From Collinsella sp. (GTDB lineage Bacteria > Actinomycetota > Coriobacteriia > Coriobacteriales > Coriobacteriaceae): a DNA stretch of 27,966 bases. The translations under genes were made by a program, and so were the position numbers. Location: contig JAUMMZ010000048.1 of the NCBI GenBank assembly GCA_031296755.1, forward strand, positions 1 through 27,966, in the 5' to 3' direction. Below, piece by piece: positions 6,504 through 16,077 of the stretch. Under the pieces are notes generated by a model. It made no database searches. It was given only the letters and a program-made list of their open reading frames with translations, and was not told where the DNA came from. Position 1 is the first letter of the stretch; every line of letters begins with the position of its first letter.

Positions 6504-7877
6504 CTACTCGTCGCCGTCGTGCGGATTCGCGGAACCCGCACCCGACGTCGTCGGCTCGTCTACCGAAGACTCGGAATCCTTCTTATCGGTTTCGGCCGGA
6601 GCGATCACGCGAATGAGCGAGATGCGCTGGCCACGCATCGACTGCACTTTAAACTTGTACCCCGCGACCTCAAACACCTCTCCGATGTCGGGCACCGAGT
6701 CGCAAAGCTCCAAAATCCAGCCGGCGATGGTTTCATAATCATCGCTTTCCTCAAGCGGCCAACCAAGCTCAATCGCGTCATCGCACGAAAAACGCCCATC
6801 AACGAGCCACTCGCGGCGCGAAAGGCGCGTGAGATACTTGTTGTCGGGGTCGAACTCGTCCTCGATCTCGCCGACGATCTCCTCGACGATGTCCTCGATG
6901 GTGATGATGCCGGCCGTGCCGCCGTACTCGTCCACGACCACCACGATCTGGTCGTGCGAGGTCTGCATCTCGGACAGCAGCGGCAGGATGTCCTTGGTGT
7001 CGGGCACAAAGGTGGCGTCGCGCAAAAAGCCGGCGATGGGCTGGTCGCCCTTGCCGTCGAGCGCGGGCTGAATCAGGTCCTTGATGTGCGCGATGCCGGC
7101 GACGTTGTCGGGATCCTCGTGATAGACGGGGATGCGGCTAAAGCCGGTCTGGCGCATGGTGGACAGCACGTCGGCGACCGTCTCGTCGTCCTCGCACATG
7201 GTGGTGTCCACGCGCGGCACCATGACCTCGCGGGCAACGGTGTCGCCCAGGTCGAAGATCTCGTGGATCATGCGCTTTTCCTCGTCGAGCAGGTCGTCCT
7301 GCTCCGAGACCATGTACTTGATCTCTTCTTCCGAGACGTTCTGGCGGTCGTCGGCACTCTTGATGCGCAGGATGCGGGCCAGGCCATCGGAGCAAGCACC
7401 AGTTAGCCACACGAGCGGGTGGGCGATCTTTTGGAAAAACGACAGCGGGCCCACGACCTGCTTGGATACGCCCTCGGCGTTGGCCAGTCCAATGCGCTTG
7501 GGAACCAGCTCGCCGATCACGATAGACACGAAGGCGACCGCGACGGTGATGATAACCGGCGCCAGGCCACGCGCGATGGCGGAGAGCGGCGCGATGCCAA
7601 AGCTCGTGAGCCATGTGGCAAGCGGGTCGGACAGGCTCGTCGAGGCGACGGCAGACGAGGCAAAGCCCACGAGCGTGATGGCGACCTGGATGGTGGCGAG
7701 CAGCTGGTCGGAATCGGCGGCCAGCTTAATGGCGCGCTCGGCGCGCTTGTCGCCCTCCTCGGCCTCGTGCTCCAGCACGGCGCGCTTAGCCGTGGTGAGC
7801 GCCATCTCGGACATGGAGAAGTAGCCGTTGATGAGGGTCAAAACGAGGGTGGTGATAAGGGAGATGGTTATGTCCAT
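6504..7877 (-). CDS. CNNM/CorC (HlyC) family transporter with CBS pair
   Basis: A 457-aa protein with the full family layout. The DUF21/CNNM membrane domain (about 1-185) includes YFSMSEMALTTAKR and GELVPKRIGLAN. A CBS pair (about 205-330) includes REVMVPRVDTTMCEDDETVADVL and VVVVDEYGGTAGIITIEDIVEEIVGEI. A CorC_HlyC domain (about 345-430) is followed by a disordered acidic tail. Family members are linked to Mg2+ or Co2+ efflux and often carry the old name hemolysin. The ATG at 7877 follows a GGAGG about 15 bases upstream. That GGAGG lies in a small hairpin with an ACTCC just before the start, which may restrain initiation. The CphA N-domain-like gene follows in the same operon. Confidence 0.93.
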   Translation of the reverse strand: MDITISLITTLVLTLINGYFSMSEMALTTAKRAVLEHEAEEGDKRAERAIKLAADSDQLLATIQVAITLVGFASSAVASTSLSDPLATWLTSFGIAPLSAIARGLAPVIITVAVAFVSIVIGELVPKRIGLANAEGVSKQVVGPLSFFQKIAHPLVWLTGACSDGLARILRIKSADDRQNVSEEEIKYMVSEQDDLLDEEKRMIHEIFDLGDTVAREVMVPRVDTTMCEDDETVADVLSTMRQTGFSRIPVYHEDPDNVAGIAHIKDLIQPALDGKGDQPIAGFLRDATFVPDTKDILPLLSEMQTSHDQIVVVVDEYGGTAGIITIEDIVEEIVGEIEDEFDPDNKYLTRLSRREWLVDGRFSCDDAIELGWPLEESDDYETIAGWILELCDSVPDIGEVFEVAGYKFKVQSMRGQRISLIRVIAPAETDKKDSESSVDEPTTSGAGSANPHDGDE

Positions 7878-7900
7878 CGGGAGTTTCTCGAACCTCCAAG
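7878..7900 (-). promoter_or_regulatory. ribosome site held in a small hairpin before the CNNM gene
   Basis: On the minus strand GGAGGTT-CGAG-AAACTCC can pair at six of seven positions, hiding the only good Shine-Dalgarno sequence. The GGAGG is 15 bases from the ATG in the unfolded RNA. Whether it is regulatory is inference. Confidence 0.35.
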
Positions 7901-7987
7901 ATTCGGGACGTTAGGGTAAAACGTTGATGACAGATACAGCAATTGCACTGGCGCCCAAACGAGGACGCGGACGCGCAGGCATGGTCG

Positions 7988-8671
7988 CTAGATTACGAAG
8001 AGGATCACCGCCATGAACTGGAAGATGCTGCCGGCGAGCACCCACAGGTGAAACACGCTGTGCAGATAGCGCACGTTTTTGGCGATATAGAACGGCACGC
8101 CCGCGGTGTAGCACACGCCGCCGACGGCGAGCAGGGCAAGTGCCACGGGGTTGAGCAGCGACACGAGCTCGGGCAGCTTAAAGACGACGAGCCAGCCCAT
8201 CAGCAGGTAGACCAGGCCGCTTACCCAGTGCGGTTGACGCTCACGCATAAAACACTCGAGGGCGATGCCGATGATGGCGATGGCCCACACGGCAAAGAAC
8301 AGCACAGCGCCGCCGTCGTTTGCGAGCGTGATGAGGCAAAACGGCGTATAGCTGCCGGCTATGAGCAGGTAGATGCAGCTGTGGTCGATAATGCGGAACA
8401 CGCGTTTAGCGCCCGCGGGCTGAATCGCATGGTAGAGCGTAGAGGCTAGGTATTCGAGGATAATGCTGACGCCATAGACAATCGCCGCGGCCATGTGGGC
8501 CGGGCCCCCGCCGCGCAGGGCGGCGAATACGATCAGGAGCACCAGGCCCGCGATACCCAGCAGGCAGCCGACACCATGGGTGACGGAGTTCATGATCTCC
8601 TCGCCCACCGTGTAGTGTGGAACGGCCGCGGTCTTGGGTCGCGGCTTAGAACTGTCGCTCGAATCGGACAT
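7988..8671 (-). CDS. hemolysin III / PAQR-family membrane protein
   Basis: A 227-aa integral membrane protein of the HlyIII/YqfA (PAQR) family with seven hydrophobic segments. Hallmarks: EEIMNSVTHGVG near the start, STLYH after the second segment, DHSCIYLLIAGSYTP, and HSVFHLWVLAGS near the C-terminus, giving the conserved Ser, Asp and three His of the predicted metal-dependent hydrolase site. Bacterial members were first described as hemolysins, but the cellular role is probably in membrane lipid homeostasis. I start at ATG 8671 (MSDSSDSS), 11 bases after GGAGG, rather than at a TTG six codons earlier. It is transcribed divergently from the hydrolase gene at 8858. Confidence 0.92.
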   Translation of the reverse strand: MSDSSDSSKPRPKTAAVPHYTVGEEIMNSVTHGVGCLLGIAGLVLLIVFAALRGGGPAHMAAAIVYGVSIILEYLASTLYHAIQPAGAKRVFRIIDHSCIYLLIAGSYTPFCLITLANDGGAVLFFAVWAIAIIGIALECFMRERQPHWVSGLVYLLMGWLVVFKLPELVSLLNPVALALLAVGGVCYTAGVPFYIAKNVRYLHSVFHLWVLAGSIFQFMAVILFVI

Positions 8672-8706
8672 GCCGGTTACATCCTCCAACGTAAAGAGTT
8701 CTCAAC

Positions 8707-8744
8707 ACTATATCAAAGCGTCTAGGTACGTGCGAAATTTGCAC
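8707..8744 (-). promoter_or_regulatory. promoter of the hemolysin III gene with overlapping near-palindrome
   Basis: On the minus strand TTCGCA (8736-8731), 18 bases and TATAGT (8712-8707) form a plausible sigma-70-type promoter. GTGCGAAATTTGCAC (8730-8744), a 15-bp near-palindrome, covers the -35 and is a candidate operator. Confidence 0.5.
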
Positions 8745-8778
8745 CATACGTGACCCTTTGTTTACCCATTCTTTGCTT

Positions 8779-8840
8779 GTTGACGCATCAACGGCGAACG
8801 TCCATAATGCGCTTGCATTAAATGTTGATGTATTAACATC
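8779..8840 (+). promoter_or_regulatory. two related palindromic operator candidates
   Basis: GTTGACGCATCAAC (8779-8792) covers the -35. GTTGATGTATTAAC (8824-8837) lies downstream of the -10. They agree at 11 of 14 positions and each is dyad-like. The second lies within further dyads (GATGT-ATTA-ACATC, 8827-8840). Their centres are 45 bp apart, so one repressor bound at both could shut the promoter. The regulator is not identified. Confidence 0.5.
8780..8808 (+). promoter_or_regulatory. near-consensus promoter of the anchored hydrolase gene
   Basis: TTGACG (8780-8785), a 17-base spacer and CATAAT (8803-8808) sit 50 bases before the ATG. This is the best-matching promoter in the window. Confidence 0.75.
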
Positions 8841-8857
8841 TTATAGGAGAATACCGC

Positions 8858-9823
8858 ATGGCTCAAAACGCACGTTCCCATCGAAAGCTCAAGATAGCCG
8901 GCATCGTTGCGCTGGTGGTTGTCGTTGCGCTGCTCGGATTTGCCGGCAACTTTCTGTTTGACTTCGCGCTGAATCCCCGCGCGCCATACACCATGAAGAT
9001 GATGCAGGATGGCAAGGACGCCGAAAAGGGCGAACAGATGGATGCCGAGGACACCGAGGCGCGGGCGTGGTTTAAGGACAACCGCAAGAGCAGCAGCCTT
9101 ACCGCAGATGACGGAACCAAGCTCGCCGCTTGGTATTTTGCCGCCCCAGAGAGCACGCACGATTACGCTATCTGCCTACATGGATATACCAACGAGCCCA
9201 TCGGCATGGCCCGATACGCCAAACGATTCCATGACCGCGGCATGAACGTACTCGCACCCGCCGCCCGCGCCCACGAGCGCTCCGGCGGCGACTATATCGG
9301 CATGGGCTGGCCCGAGCGCCTCGACATCGTCGCATGGATTGGGCGGATCGTCGCAGCTGACCCCGAGGCGCGCATCCTGGTCTTTGGCGAGTCGATGGGT
9401 GCGGCAACCGCCATGAACGTCGCGGGGGAATCTCTGCCCGCAAACGTGAAATGCATTATCGAGGACTGCGGTTATACGAGTGTTTGGGACGAGTTTTCTC
9501 TGCAGCTCAAGGACGTGTTCGGCCTGCCCAGCTTTCCCTTGCTCGATGTAGCAGACTTGGTGTGCAACGTGCGCGCGGGCTACGACTTTCATAAGGCGAG
9601 CAGCGTGGAGCAACTCAAACACGCGACGGTTCCCATGCTGTTTATCCACGGCGACCAGGACACCTTTGTGCCGTACAGCATGCTCGACCAAAACTACGAC
9701 GCGTGCGCCAGCAAGGTCAAGCAAAAGCTCACCATCCATGGCGCCACCCACGCCAAGAGTGCGCAAGTTGACCCCGAGCTCTACTGGAACACAGTCAACA
9801 ACTTCCTCGACGAGTATTTTTAG
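8858..9823 (+). CDS. membrane-anchored alpha/beta hydrolase
   Basis: A 321-aa protein with a short basic start and one membrane segment (about 11-32), so the catalytic domain is probably outside the cytoplasm. The alpha/beta-hydrolase domain has ICLHGYTNEP (oxyanion region, about 106-115), the nucleophile elbow GESMG with Ser179, the acid in HGDQDTFVP (Asp268) and GATH with His298. The layout matches the YqkD/BAAT-like hydrolases often annotated only as alpha/beta hydrolase; the substrate cannot be told. GGAG lies nine bases before the ATG. It is monocistronic, flanked by its own promoter with operator candidates and by a strong terminator. Confidence 0.92.
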   Translation: MAQNARSHRKLKIAGIVALVVVVALLGFAGNFLFDFALNPRAPYTMKMMQDGKDAEKGEQMDAEDTEARAWFKDNRKSSSLTADDGTKLAAWYFAAPESTHDYAICLHGYTNEPIGMARYAKRFHDRGMNVLAPAARAHERSGGDYIGMGWPERLDIVAWIGRIVAADPEARILVFGESMGAATAMNVAGESLPANVKCIIEDCGYTSVWDEFSLQLKDVFGLPSFPLLDVADLVCNVRAGYDFHKASSVEQLKHATVPMLFIHGDQDTFVPYSMLDQNYDACASKVKQKLTIHGATHAKSAQVDPELYWNTVNNFLDEYF

Positions 9824-9992
9824 GCAAATAGTACGGTTTACTGGTCTATCTGACCCCCTATTTTCGGAAGTGCGGGGAAAATCTCGGGAAGCCCGTCCAG
9901 ACCGCAGTTTTACCAACAATTTATCAGGGGTTTTGTTGCCAAAAAACGTCGTGTGCTCGGCGGTCTCGAAATTTGCCGCATACTTCCGGAAA
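9824..9992. other. non-coding stretch, possible intergenic repeat
   Basis: No gene is visible. The stretch has an imperfect inverted repeat (TTCGGAAGTGCGG near 9870 and CCGCATACTTCCGGAA near 9977-9992). Its general style resembles the intergenic repeats near 20.2 kb (for example CCCGTCCA), though the similarity is short. It may be a degenerate copy of a dispersed repeat. Confidence 0.3.
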
Positions 9993-10027
9993 GCCGCCCG
10001 TGAGCGCTGTGCCCACGGGCGGCTTTT
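9993..10027 (+). terminator. intrinsic terminator after the hydrolase gene
   Basis: A 10-bp perfect stem, GCCGCCCGTG/CACGGGCGGC, with an 11-nt loop is followed by TTTT. On the minus strand it is followed by TTTCC, so it may also serve the convergent DUF362 gene. Confidence 0.8.
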
Positions 10028-10074
10028 GCTCTACTTGCGCCAGAAAAGCGCTTCATTTGTCCAATAACTAGGCG

Positions 10075-11280
10075 CTACTTGACCTCGATGAGCTCGTACT
10101 TGCTCGTGCCCAGGCCGATCTTCTCGGCGTGTGCGATACAGGCGCGCCAGTCGGTGTCGGGATGCGTGATGCAGAAGGGGTCCTTGGCCTGCTCGCCCTC
10201 CAGATGCTCGTGGTTATGCTCCATCTTGGCGGCGCTGTCGGTGAGCTCGGTGTTGGGCAGCGGCTCGGATGCCATGACGGCATCGGCACAGGCCTGGTCG
10301 ATGGCGACCGGGTCAAAGCTCGCGAACATGCCGATATCGTTAACGATAGGCGTGTCGTTTTCGGGATGGCAATCGCAGTTGGGGCTGATATCCATGGCAA
10401 GCGAGATATGGAAGCTCGGACGGCCGTCGACGACGGCCTTAGTGTACTCGGCGATCTTGCAGTTGAGCACGTCGGCCGCGGCGTCATAGCCGGGCTTGAT
10501 GCAGTCCTGGTTGCATGCCGCAATGCAGCGTCCGCAGCCCACGCAGCGATCGTGGTCGATGGTGGCCACGTGCACCGTGCGAGTAGCGCCGCTGGCAAGC
10601 TCGCGCTCGCGGGTGTCGTCGAACGAGATAGCGTTGTGCGCGCAGATCTTTTCGCAGGCATGGCAGCCAACGCAGTGCTCGGTCGCGACGTTCGGCTTGC
10701 CGGCGGCATGCTGCTCCATCTTGCCGGCACGACTACCGCCACCCATACCAAGATTCTTCATGGCGCCGCCAAAACCGGCCTGTTCATGGCCCTTAAAGTG
10801 GGTGAGGCTGATCACGATATCGGCATCCATGAGTGCCTGACCGATCTTGGCCTCGTGCACGTACTCGCCGCCCTCGACCGGGACGAGCGCCTCGTCGGTA
10901 CCCTTGAGGCCGTCGGCGATGATGATCTGGCAACCCGTGGCATACGGGGTAAAGCCGTTCTGGTAGGCGGTGTCGATGTGCTCGAGCGCGTTTTTGCGGC
11001 TACCGACATAGAGCGTGTTGCAGTCGGTAAGGAAGGGCTTGCCGCCCAGCTCCTTCACGACATCCGCGACGGCGCGGGCGTAGTTGGGGCGCAAAAAGCT
11101 CAGGTTGCCCAGCTCGCCAAAGTGAATCTTGATGGCGACGAACTTGTTCTCAAAGTCGATCTGCTCAATTCCGGCGTGACGGATGAGGCGCTTGAGCTTG
11201 TCGAGCTGGCTCTCGCGAGCATGCGTGCGCAGGTTGGTGAAGTACACCTTAGCGGGTGCTGCGGGTGCGGTTGCGGTCAT
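10075..11280 (-). CDS. DUF362 domain protein with two 4Fe-4S ferredoxin motifs
   Basis: A 401-aa cytoplasmic protein. The DUF362 core runs from the start (KVYFTNLRTH ... KIHFGELGNLSFLRPNYARAV) through LTHFKGHEQAGFGGAMKNLGMG, with a ferredoxin insert. C203-C206-C209-C213 (CVGCHACEKIC) and C246-C249-C252-C256 (CVGCGRCIAAC), plus C260, would hold two [4Fe-4S] clusters. The DUF362 fold resumes at DISPNCDCHPENDTP and FDPVAIDQACADAV. Such proteins are common in anaerobes and probably take part in electron transfer; the partner is unknown. GAGGGG lies eight bases before the ATG. It stands alone between a convergent hydrolase and the FtsX permease gene. Confidence 0.92.
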   Translation of the reverse strand: MTATAPAAPAKVYFTNLRTHARESQLDKLKRLIRHAGIEQIDFENKFVAIKIHFGELGNLSFLRPNYARAVADVVKELGGKPFLTDCNTLYVGSRKNALEHIDTAYQNGFTPYATGCQIIIADGLKGTDEALVPVEGGEYVHEAKIGQALMDADIVISLTHFKGHEQAGFGGAMKNLGMGGGSRAGKMEQHAAGKPNVATEHCVGCHACEKICAHNAISFDDTRERELASGATRTVHVATIDHDRCVGCGRCIAACNQDCIKPGYDAAADVLNCKIAEYTKAVVDGRPSFHISLAMDISPNCDCHPENDTPIVNDIGMFASFDPVAIDQACADAVMASEPLPNTELTDSAAKMEHNHEHLEGEQAKDPFCITHPDTDWRACIAHAEKIGLGTSKYELIEVK

Positions 11281-11363
11281 AGATCTATCCCCTCGGTCTA
11301 TATGGCGTTACAGACATAGAGGATGGTACCCGTTAAAGTAGGGTCAAAGTCAAGCGCGAAACC

Positions 11364-11392
11364 TAGTCGTTGGGGAGGTTCTTAAACGACTA
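11364..11392 (-). terminator. palindrome at the end of the FtsX permease gene, copy 2 of a shared 3' element
   Basis: An 8-bp perfect stem, TAGTCGTT/AACGACTA, has a 13-nt loop containing GGGGAGGTTC. It overlaps the stop codon. The segment 11370-11393 matches 2843-2866 with a single base change, so both belong to one repeat family placed at gene ends. It lacks a T-run. Confidence 0.5.
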
Positions 11393-14056
11393 CTCTTGGA
11401 CTTTGAGTGCCTCGGCCAGGCCCACACGTTTGATAGAACGCGTGTGTAGCAGCGCCACGACCAGGTAGGTCGCAAAGCCAATGCCGACGCATGCAGCCAT
11501 GGACCAAGCGGGCACGTAGATCTCGATATTGCCGTTGTAGGCGAGCAGCATCGAGCGGAAGATGGCCGTGAGCGAGCCAATAATGACCGGCAGGCTTAGC
11601 ACGAGCGACGCCGCCACGCACAGCGTGATCGACCGGATGTACAGATGCGAGATCTCGCTATCGCGATAGCCAAAGACTTTCATGTAGCTGATCGAACGGG
11701 CGCTGTGGTCGATCACAGCCTTGGTCAGCAGGTACATAAACAGCAGGAAGATAAACACCGCGAGCCCGACCATCATGCCGATCATTTTGCTCATCATGCC
11801 GATGAACTGGTCGCCCACGGCGCGCATGTCGTCGGGCGTGGTGTCGCCGGCAAAGTAACGCGCATCGAGGTCGAGCTTCTCGTCGCTCACATAGCCGTTA
11901 AAGTAGGCGGCGTCGTTGTCGAACAGCTCGTTAAAGTCTTCGATACTCATATAGATATTCATGTCCGACTTGGAGCCCCAGGCACAATCCTTGCCCGCGT
12001 ACTCAAGGGAATAATGCTCACCCTCGTACTTGTCGCCGAGCGCGACCTTCTGACCCTCGCTCCAGCCAAACTTGTCGAGCAGACCGCCGCCAAAGACGAC
12101 GCGCCCATCGCCGACGTTGAGGTCTTTCCAATAGCGCGAATCGGGCGAGATGCCGTAGACGGAAATCGTCTCCTCGCCATTACCATCGCCGCGGTCGTAT
12201 TGCAGCAGGTAAACGGCGTATTTCTCGGCCTGCGCGATTGCGCCCGCGCCGTTGTCGGTCGTATTGACCGGGTGGATATCGTCGTTGTCAGTGTCAATCT
12301 TGGAGGCTTTGTCGATCAGGTCGATAGCCTCATCGCGGTTGCAGCCGAGGGCATCGGCAAGATCGTCAAGGCGCGCGTAGAGCACATCCTTCTTGTCCTG
12401 GACCTTGGCAAGCGCATCCTGCGCTACGGCCAGGCTCTCGGCAGACGGAGATGCGGTCGCAGCATCGGCTGCCGCCTGCGCTGTATCGGCCGCGTCGTCA
12501 AGCTCGTCATCGGCATCCTGAGCGGCAGAAAGCAGCGCGCCGTCAACCGACTGCAAGCGCTCGAGTGCCGACCACTGCTCGCGCTCCTCGGCGGTGCCCT
12601 CGAGTTCCAGCGGGGCCTTGAGCGTGTACTGGTGCTCGGCGACCAGGCTTGTCTCGAGGTTGTCCGCGTAGTGCGTCATCGTGGGCAGAATCGCCAGGCC
12701 AAAGAGCAGCAGCAGCGAGGCAAACGCAATGCCCACGAACAGTGTGGCAAAGTTGCCCAGGTTGCGCAGGAAGATACGCAGGCGGAAGCGGGAAACAAAG
12801 CCCATGCGCTCCGGCAGTTGCATACCACGCTTGGTACCCGACTTGCCGCTCGCTTCGTGACGAAGAAACTGCAGCGGCGTCTTGCCCATCTTGCGAAGCA
12901 GGCCCACCAGCGTGATGAGGATGAGTGCAGCGGCGGGGACCACGGCGCACTTCACAAAGATCTCCCAGCTCCAGTACACCTGGAAGGGCGGCAGGCTGTA
13001 CGAACCGTAATAGAGGCCGCGCATGGGCTCGGTAAAGAACGCTATGCCGAGCGCAGTGCCCAAAAGCGCCGCGACCACGCCCACGATGGCGGGAAGCGCA
13101 AGGTAGTGCAGCACGATCTCGCGTCGACGATAGCCGCTGGCGAGCAGCGTGCCGATGATGGCGCTCTCCTCCTCGATGGTGGCATCGGTAAGGACCACAA
13201 AGACAAATGCCATGATCACGATGATAATGTCGAGCAACGTCATCCACATCATGGAGTCGCCGTCCACGTCGTCGCGTGCGTAGCCAATGCCCTGGTTGGA
13301 ATCGGCGTCGATGAGGTCATCCACGCGTGCATCGGCATCGGCGAGCGCCTCCACCATAGCTTGCTCGGCATCGGTGCGGTCCGCGGTGGGGAGGTCGCGA
13401 TCGGTAAAGGTAAAGGAGTAGGTGTAGGCAGGTGCACCGCCGGCGTCCTCGAGCGCGGCAAAGCCGGCGTCGCTGACCTCGGCCACGCCGTACGTGATGG
13501 TGTTCACCGTAAAGTCCGAATTGTTGAGGAACAGCGCCTGGCTATCGGGCTGGGTCATGATGCCGCAAATGGTGTAGGTTCGGCCCTCGAGCTCGACTTT
13601 ATCGCCCACGGACAGGTTGTTATTGGTGGCAAAGACACGGTCGATGGCCAGCTCGTCATCCGCCTTGGGCTGCTTGCCCTCACAGTAGGACGCAATGTCC
13701 ACCTTAGCGCGGTGCGCATAGGTGCGCAGCGTGCGCTTGGTGCCGTCGTCGCCGGACGCCTTTTTGATGATGGCATCGATAGAGAAATTCTTGTAGAGCG
13801 TGACGCCGCCGACGTCGCCGGCAGCATCCTCGGCGGCCTTGAGCTGGTCTTTGGTGGCCTCGAAGGAGGTGGTCACGCGGCCATCCTCAATCGTGTACGC
13901 ATCGCGCATGTCGTCGATAAGACAACCGATGGAATGCGCCGCGAGCAAAAAGCCCGAGGTGAGAGCGATGCTTCCGCACATAAGCAAAAAGATGCCCAGG
14001 TACTTGCCAATATTGCGGCGCAGCTCGCGCGGGAGACGTTTTGCGAGAGGTGTCAT
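11390..14056 (-). CDS. large FtsX/MacB-type ABC transporter permease
   Basis: An 888-aa permease. One membrane segment near the start (about 22-42) is followed by an extracytoplasmic domain, a first FtsX unit of three segments (about 280-400) and a fourth (about 430-460). A second large outside domain contains a predicted coiled coil (about 510-570, rich in Ala, Asp, Leu). A second FtsX unit (about 770-880) closes the protein. Such permeases use the ATPase to move an outside lever rather than to pass substrate through a channel; they export peptides or lipids or act on the cell wall. ATG 14056 follows AGGCGG. A TTG five codons earlier is less likely. The start lies close behind the end of the ATPase gene, so the two are coupled. 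Confidence 0.9.
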   Translation of the reverse strand: MTPLAKRLPRELRRNIGKYLGIFLLMCGSIALTSGFLLAAHSIGCLIDDMRDAYTIEDGRVTTSFEATKDQLKAAEDAAGDVGGVTLYKNFSIDAIIKKASGDDGTKRTLRTYAHRAKVDIASYCEGKQPKADDELAIDRVFATNNNLSVGDKVELEGRTYTICGIMTQPDSQALFLNNSDFTVNTITYGVAEVSDAGFAALEDAGGAPAYTYSFTFTDRDLPTADRTDAEQAMVEALADADARVDDLIDADSNQGIGYARDDVDGDSMMWMTLLDIIIVIMAFVFVVLTDATIEEESAIIGTLLASGYRRREIVLHYLALPAIVGVVAALLGTALGIAFFTEPMRGLYYGSYSLPPFQVYWSWEIFVKCAVVPAAALILITLVGLLRKMGKTPLQFLRHEASGKSGTKRGMQLPERMGFVSRFRLRIFLRNLGNFATLFVGIAFASLLLLFGLAILPTMTHYADNLETSLVAEHQYTLKAPLELEGTAEEREQWSALERLQSVDGALLSAAQDADDELDDAADTAQAAADAATASPSAESLAVAQDALAKVQDKKDVLYARLDDLADALGCNRDEAIDLIDKASKIDTDNDDIHPVNTTDNGAGAIAQAEKYAVYLLQYDRGDGNGEETISVYGISPDSRYWKDLNVGDGRVVFGGGLLDKFGWSEGQKVALGDKYEGEHYSLEYAGKDCAWGSKSDMNIYMSIEDFNELFDNDAAYFNGYVSDEKLDLDARYFAGDTTPDDMRAVGDQFIGMMSKMIGMMVGLAVFIFLLFMYLLTKAVIDHSARSISYMKVFGYRDSEISHLYIRSITLCVAASLVLSLPVIIGSLTAIFRSMLLAYNGNIEIYVPAWSMAACVGIGFATYLVVALLHTRSIKRVGLAEALKVQE

Positions 14057-14064
14057 GGCGCCGC

Positions 14065-14790
<726 letters not shown>

Positions 14791-14871
14791 TGTTAGCCTC
14801 GTACTACTTTATGAGCGTAATAGTAAACCTTGGCGAACTATTTTGGAGCGAGGTCTGGACTTTATTTCAGA

Positions 14872-16077
14872 CTAGGCGCGGGATTTGGCGCGTGCGAGGG
14901 CGAGGCCCGCGGCGGCGATGGCCACGGCGAAGAGTGCCGTGACGCCCAGGTCGCAGGCGATGTCGCCCAGCACGGCGGACGTCAAATCCGAGGCGAGCGC
15001 CTTGCCGATCGCGTCGTTCACCCAATATGTCGGCACAAAGTGCGCCACCGTCTGCACGGCCGGGCCCATCAGCGACAGCGGCATCCAGGCGCCGCCCAAA
15101 AACGTCATGAGCATGCCGAGCAGGTTGCCCACACCGTTGAGCAGCTCCTCGCGCGCACCCAGGCTCGACAGCGCAAAGCCAACGGCCAGCGGCGTGCACG
15201 CCAGGGCAAACGTCGCTGCCAGCGCCAAGCACACACGGCCCGCGCCGACCTCGGCGACCGCACCGGCAAAGCCCACGACGCCCATCATGCTCGACACAAA
15301 CCAGATGCAGACGGTGATCACGGCGGCGGCCGCAAACACGGCAAGCGAGCGCCGGCGCTCGGAGATTGGACCGGCATCCATACGACGCACGCGCTCGGGC
15401 TCGTTCATGCCCGAGAACACCAGACCCACCGACACGATGACCGACGAGATAATCGCGTACGCACCAAAGTTGAAATACGACTCGAGCGTGGCGGCGGCCG
15501 TCGAGTCGACCTTGACCTGATCGATCTGGACCTCGGCACGCTCGGTGGCCGCGTGTTCGGCAGCCTTGGCAACGTCGCCGTTAGAAGCAGTGGGCTCAAG
15601 TGCCGCCGCAGCGCCCGCGAGCGAGATCCAGCGCGAGGCCTCGGCAGACGAAAGCGCCGCCGCCATGGTGCCGGAGCCGTACGTCACGTCGAGTTTGGGC
15701 AGGGACTCCCCCGCGCGAGCGTCCGCAACGAGGTCGCCCTCAAACCCCTCCGGGATAAAGAACACGCAGTCGGCGCTGCCCTTGGCGCTGTTGCTCTTGG
15801 AGAGCGCGTCCGCAAGGTCGTAGGTGTCGTCGCCGACGCCCGTGACCAGCTCAAAGCGCGAACCCAGATGCTTGGTAAGCGCACGCGAAAGGTCGCTGTC
15901 GTCGCGGTCGACCACAATCACGTTGGCATCGTAGGGCTTGTACTCGGTGAGCTGCGACGAGTTCCAGCTCACCGATGCCGCGATGAATACGCCCATGAGC
16001 GAGATGAACACCGTATAGATGAGCAGGTAGAACGGGTGCGCCAGCGCCATGCGAAGCGCGGTCTTAAAGGTGCTCAT
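14872..16077 (-). CDS. ABC-2 type transporter permease (second of pair)
   Basis: A 401-aa permease with one N-terminal membrane helix (about 14-36), a long outside domain (about 40-200) and five or six C-terminal helices (about 210-395). This is the ABC-2 / YhgE-like layout of drug, antibiotic and polymer exporters. ATG 16077 has AAGGAG five bases upstream and overlaps the end of the preceding permease gene by 14 bases, so synthesis of the two subunits is coupled. With the neighbouring permease and ATPase it forms a complete heteromeric exporter; the cargo is unknown. Confidence 0.9.
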   Translation of the reverse strand: MSTFKTALRMALAHPFYLLIYTVFISLMGVFIAASVSWNSSQLTEYKPYDANVIVVDRDDSDLSRALTKHLGSRFELVTGVGDDTYDLADALSKSNSAKGSADCVFFIPEGFEGDLVADARAGESLPKLDVTYGSGTMAAALSSAEASRWISLAGAAAALEPTASNGDVAKAAEHAATERAEVQIDQVKVDSTAAATLESYFNFGAYAIISSVIVSVGLVFSGMNEPERVRRMDAGPISERRRSLAVFAAAAVITVCIWFVSSMMGVVGFAGAVAEVGAGRVCLALAATFALACTPLAVGFALSSLGAREELLNGVGNLLGMLMTFLGGAWMPLSLMGPAVQTVAHFVPTYWVNDAIGKALASDLTSAVLGDIACDLGVTALFAVAIAAAGLALARAKSRA

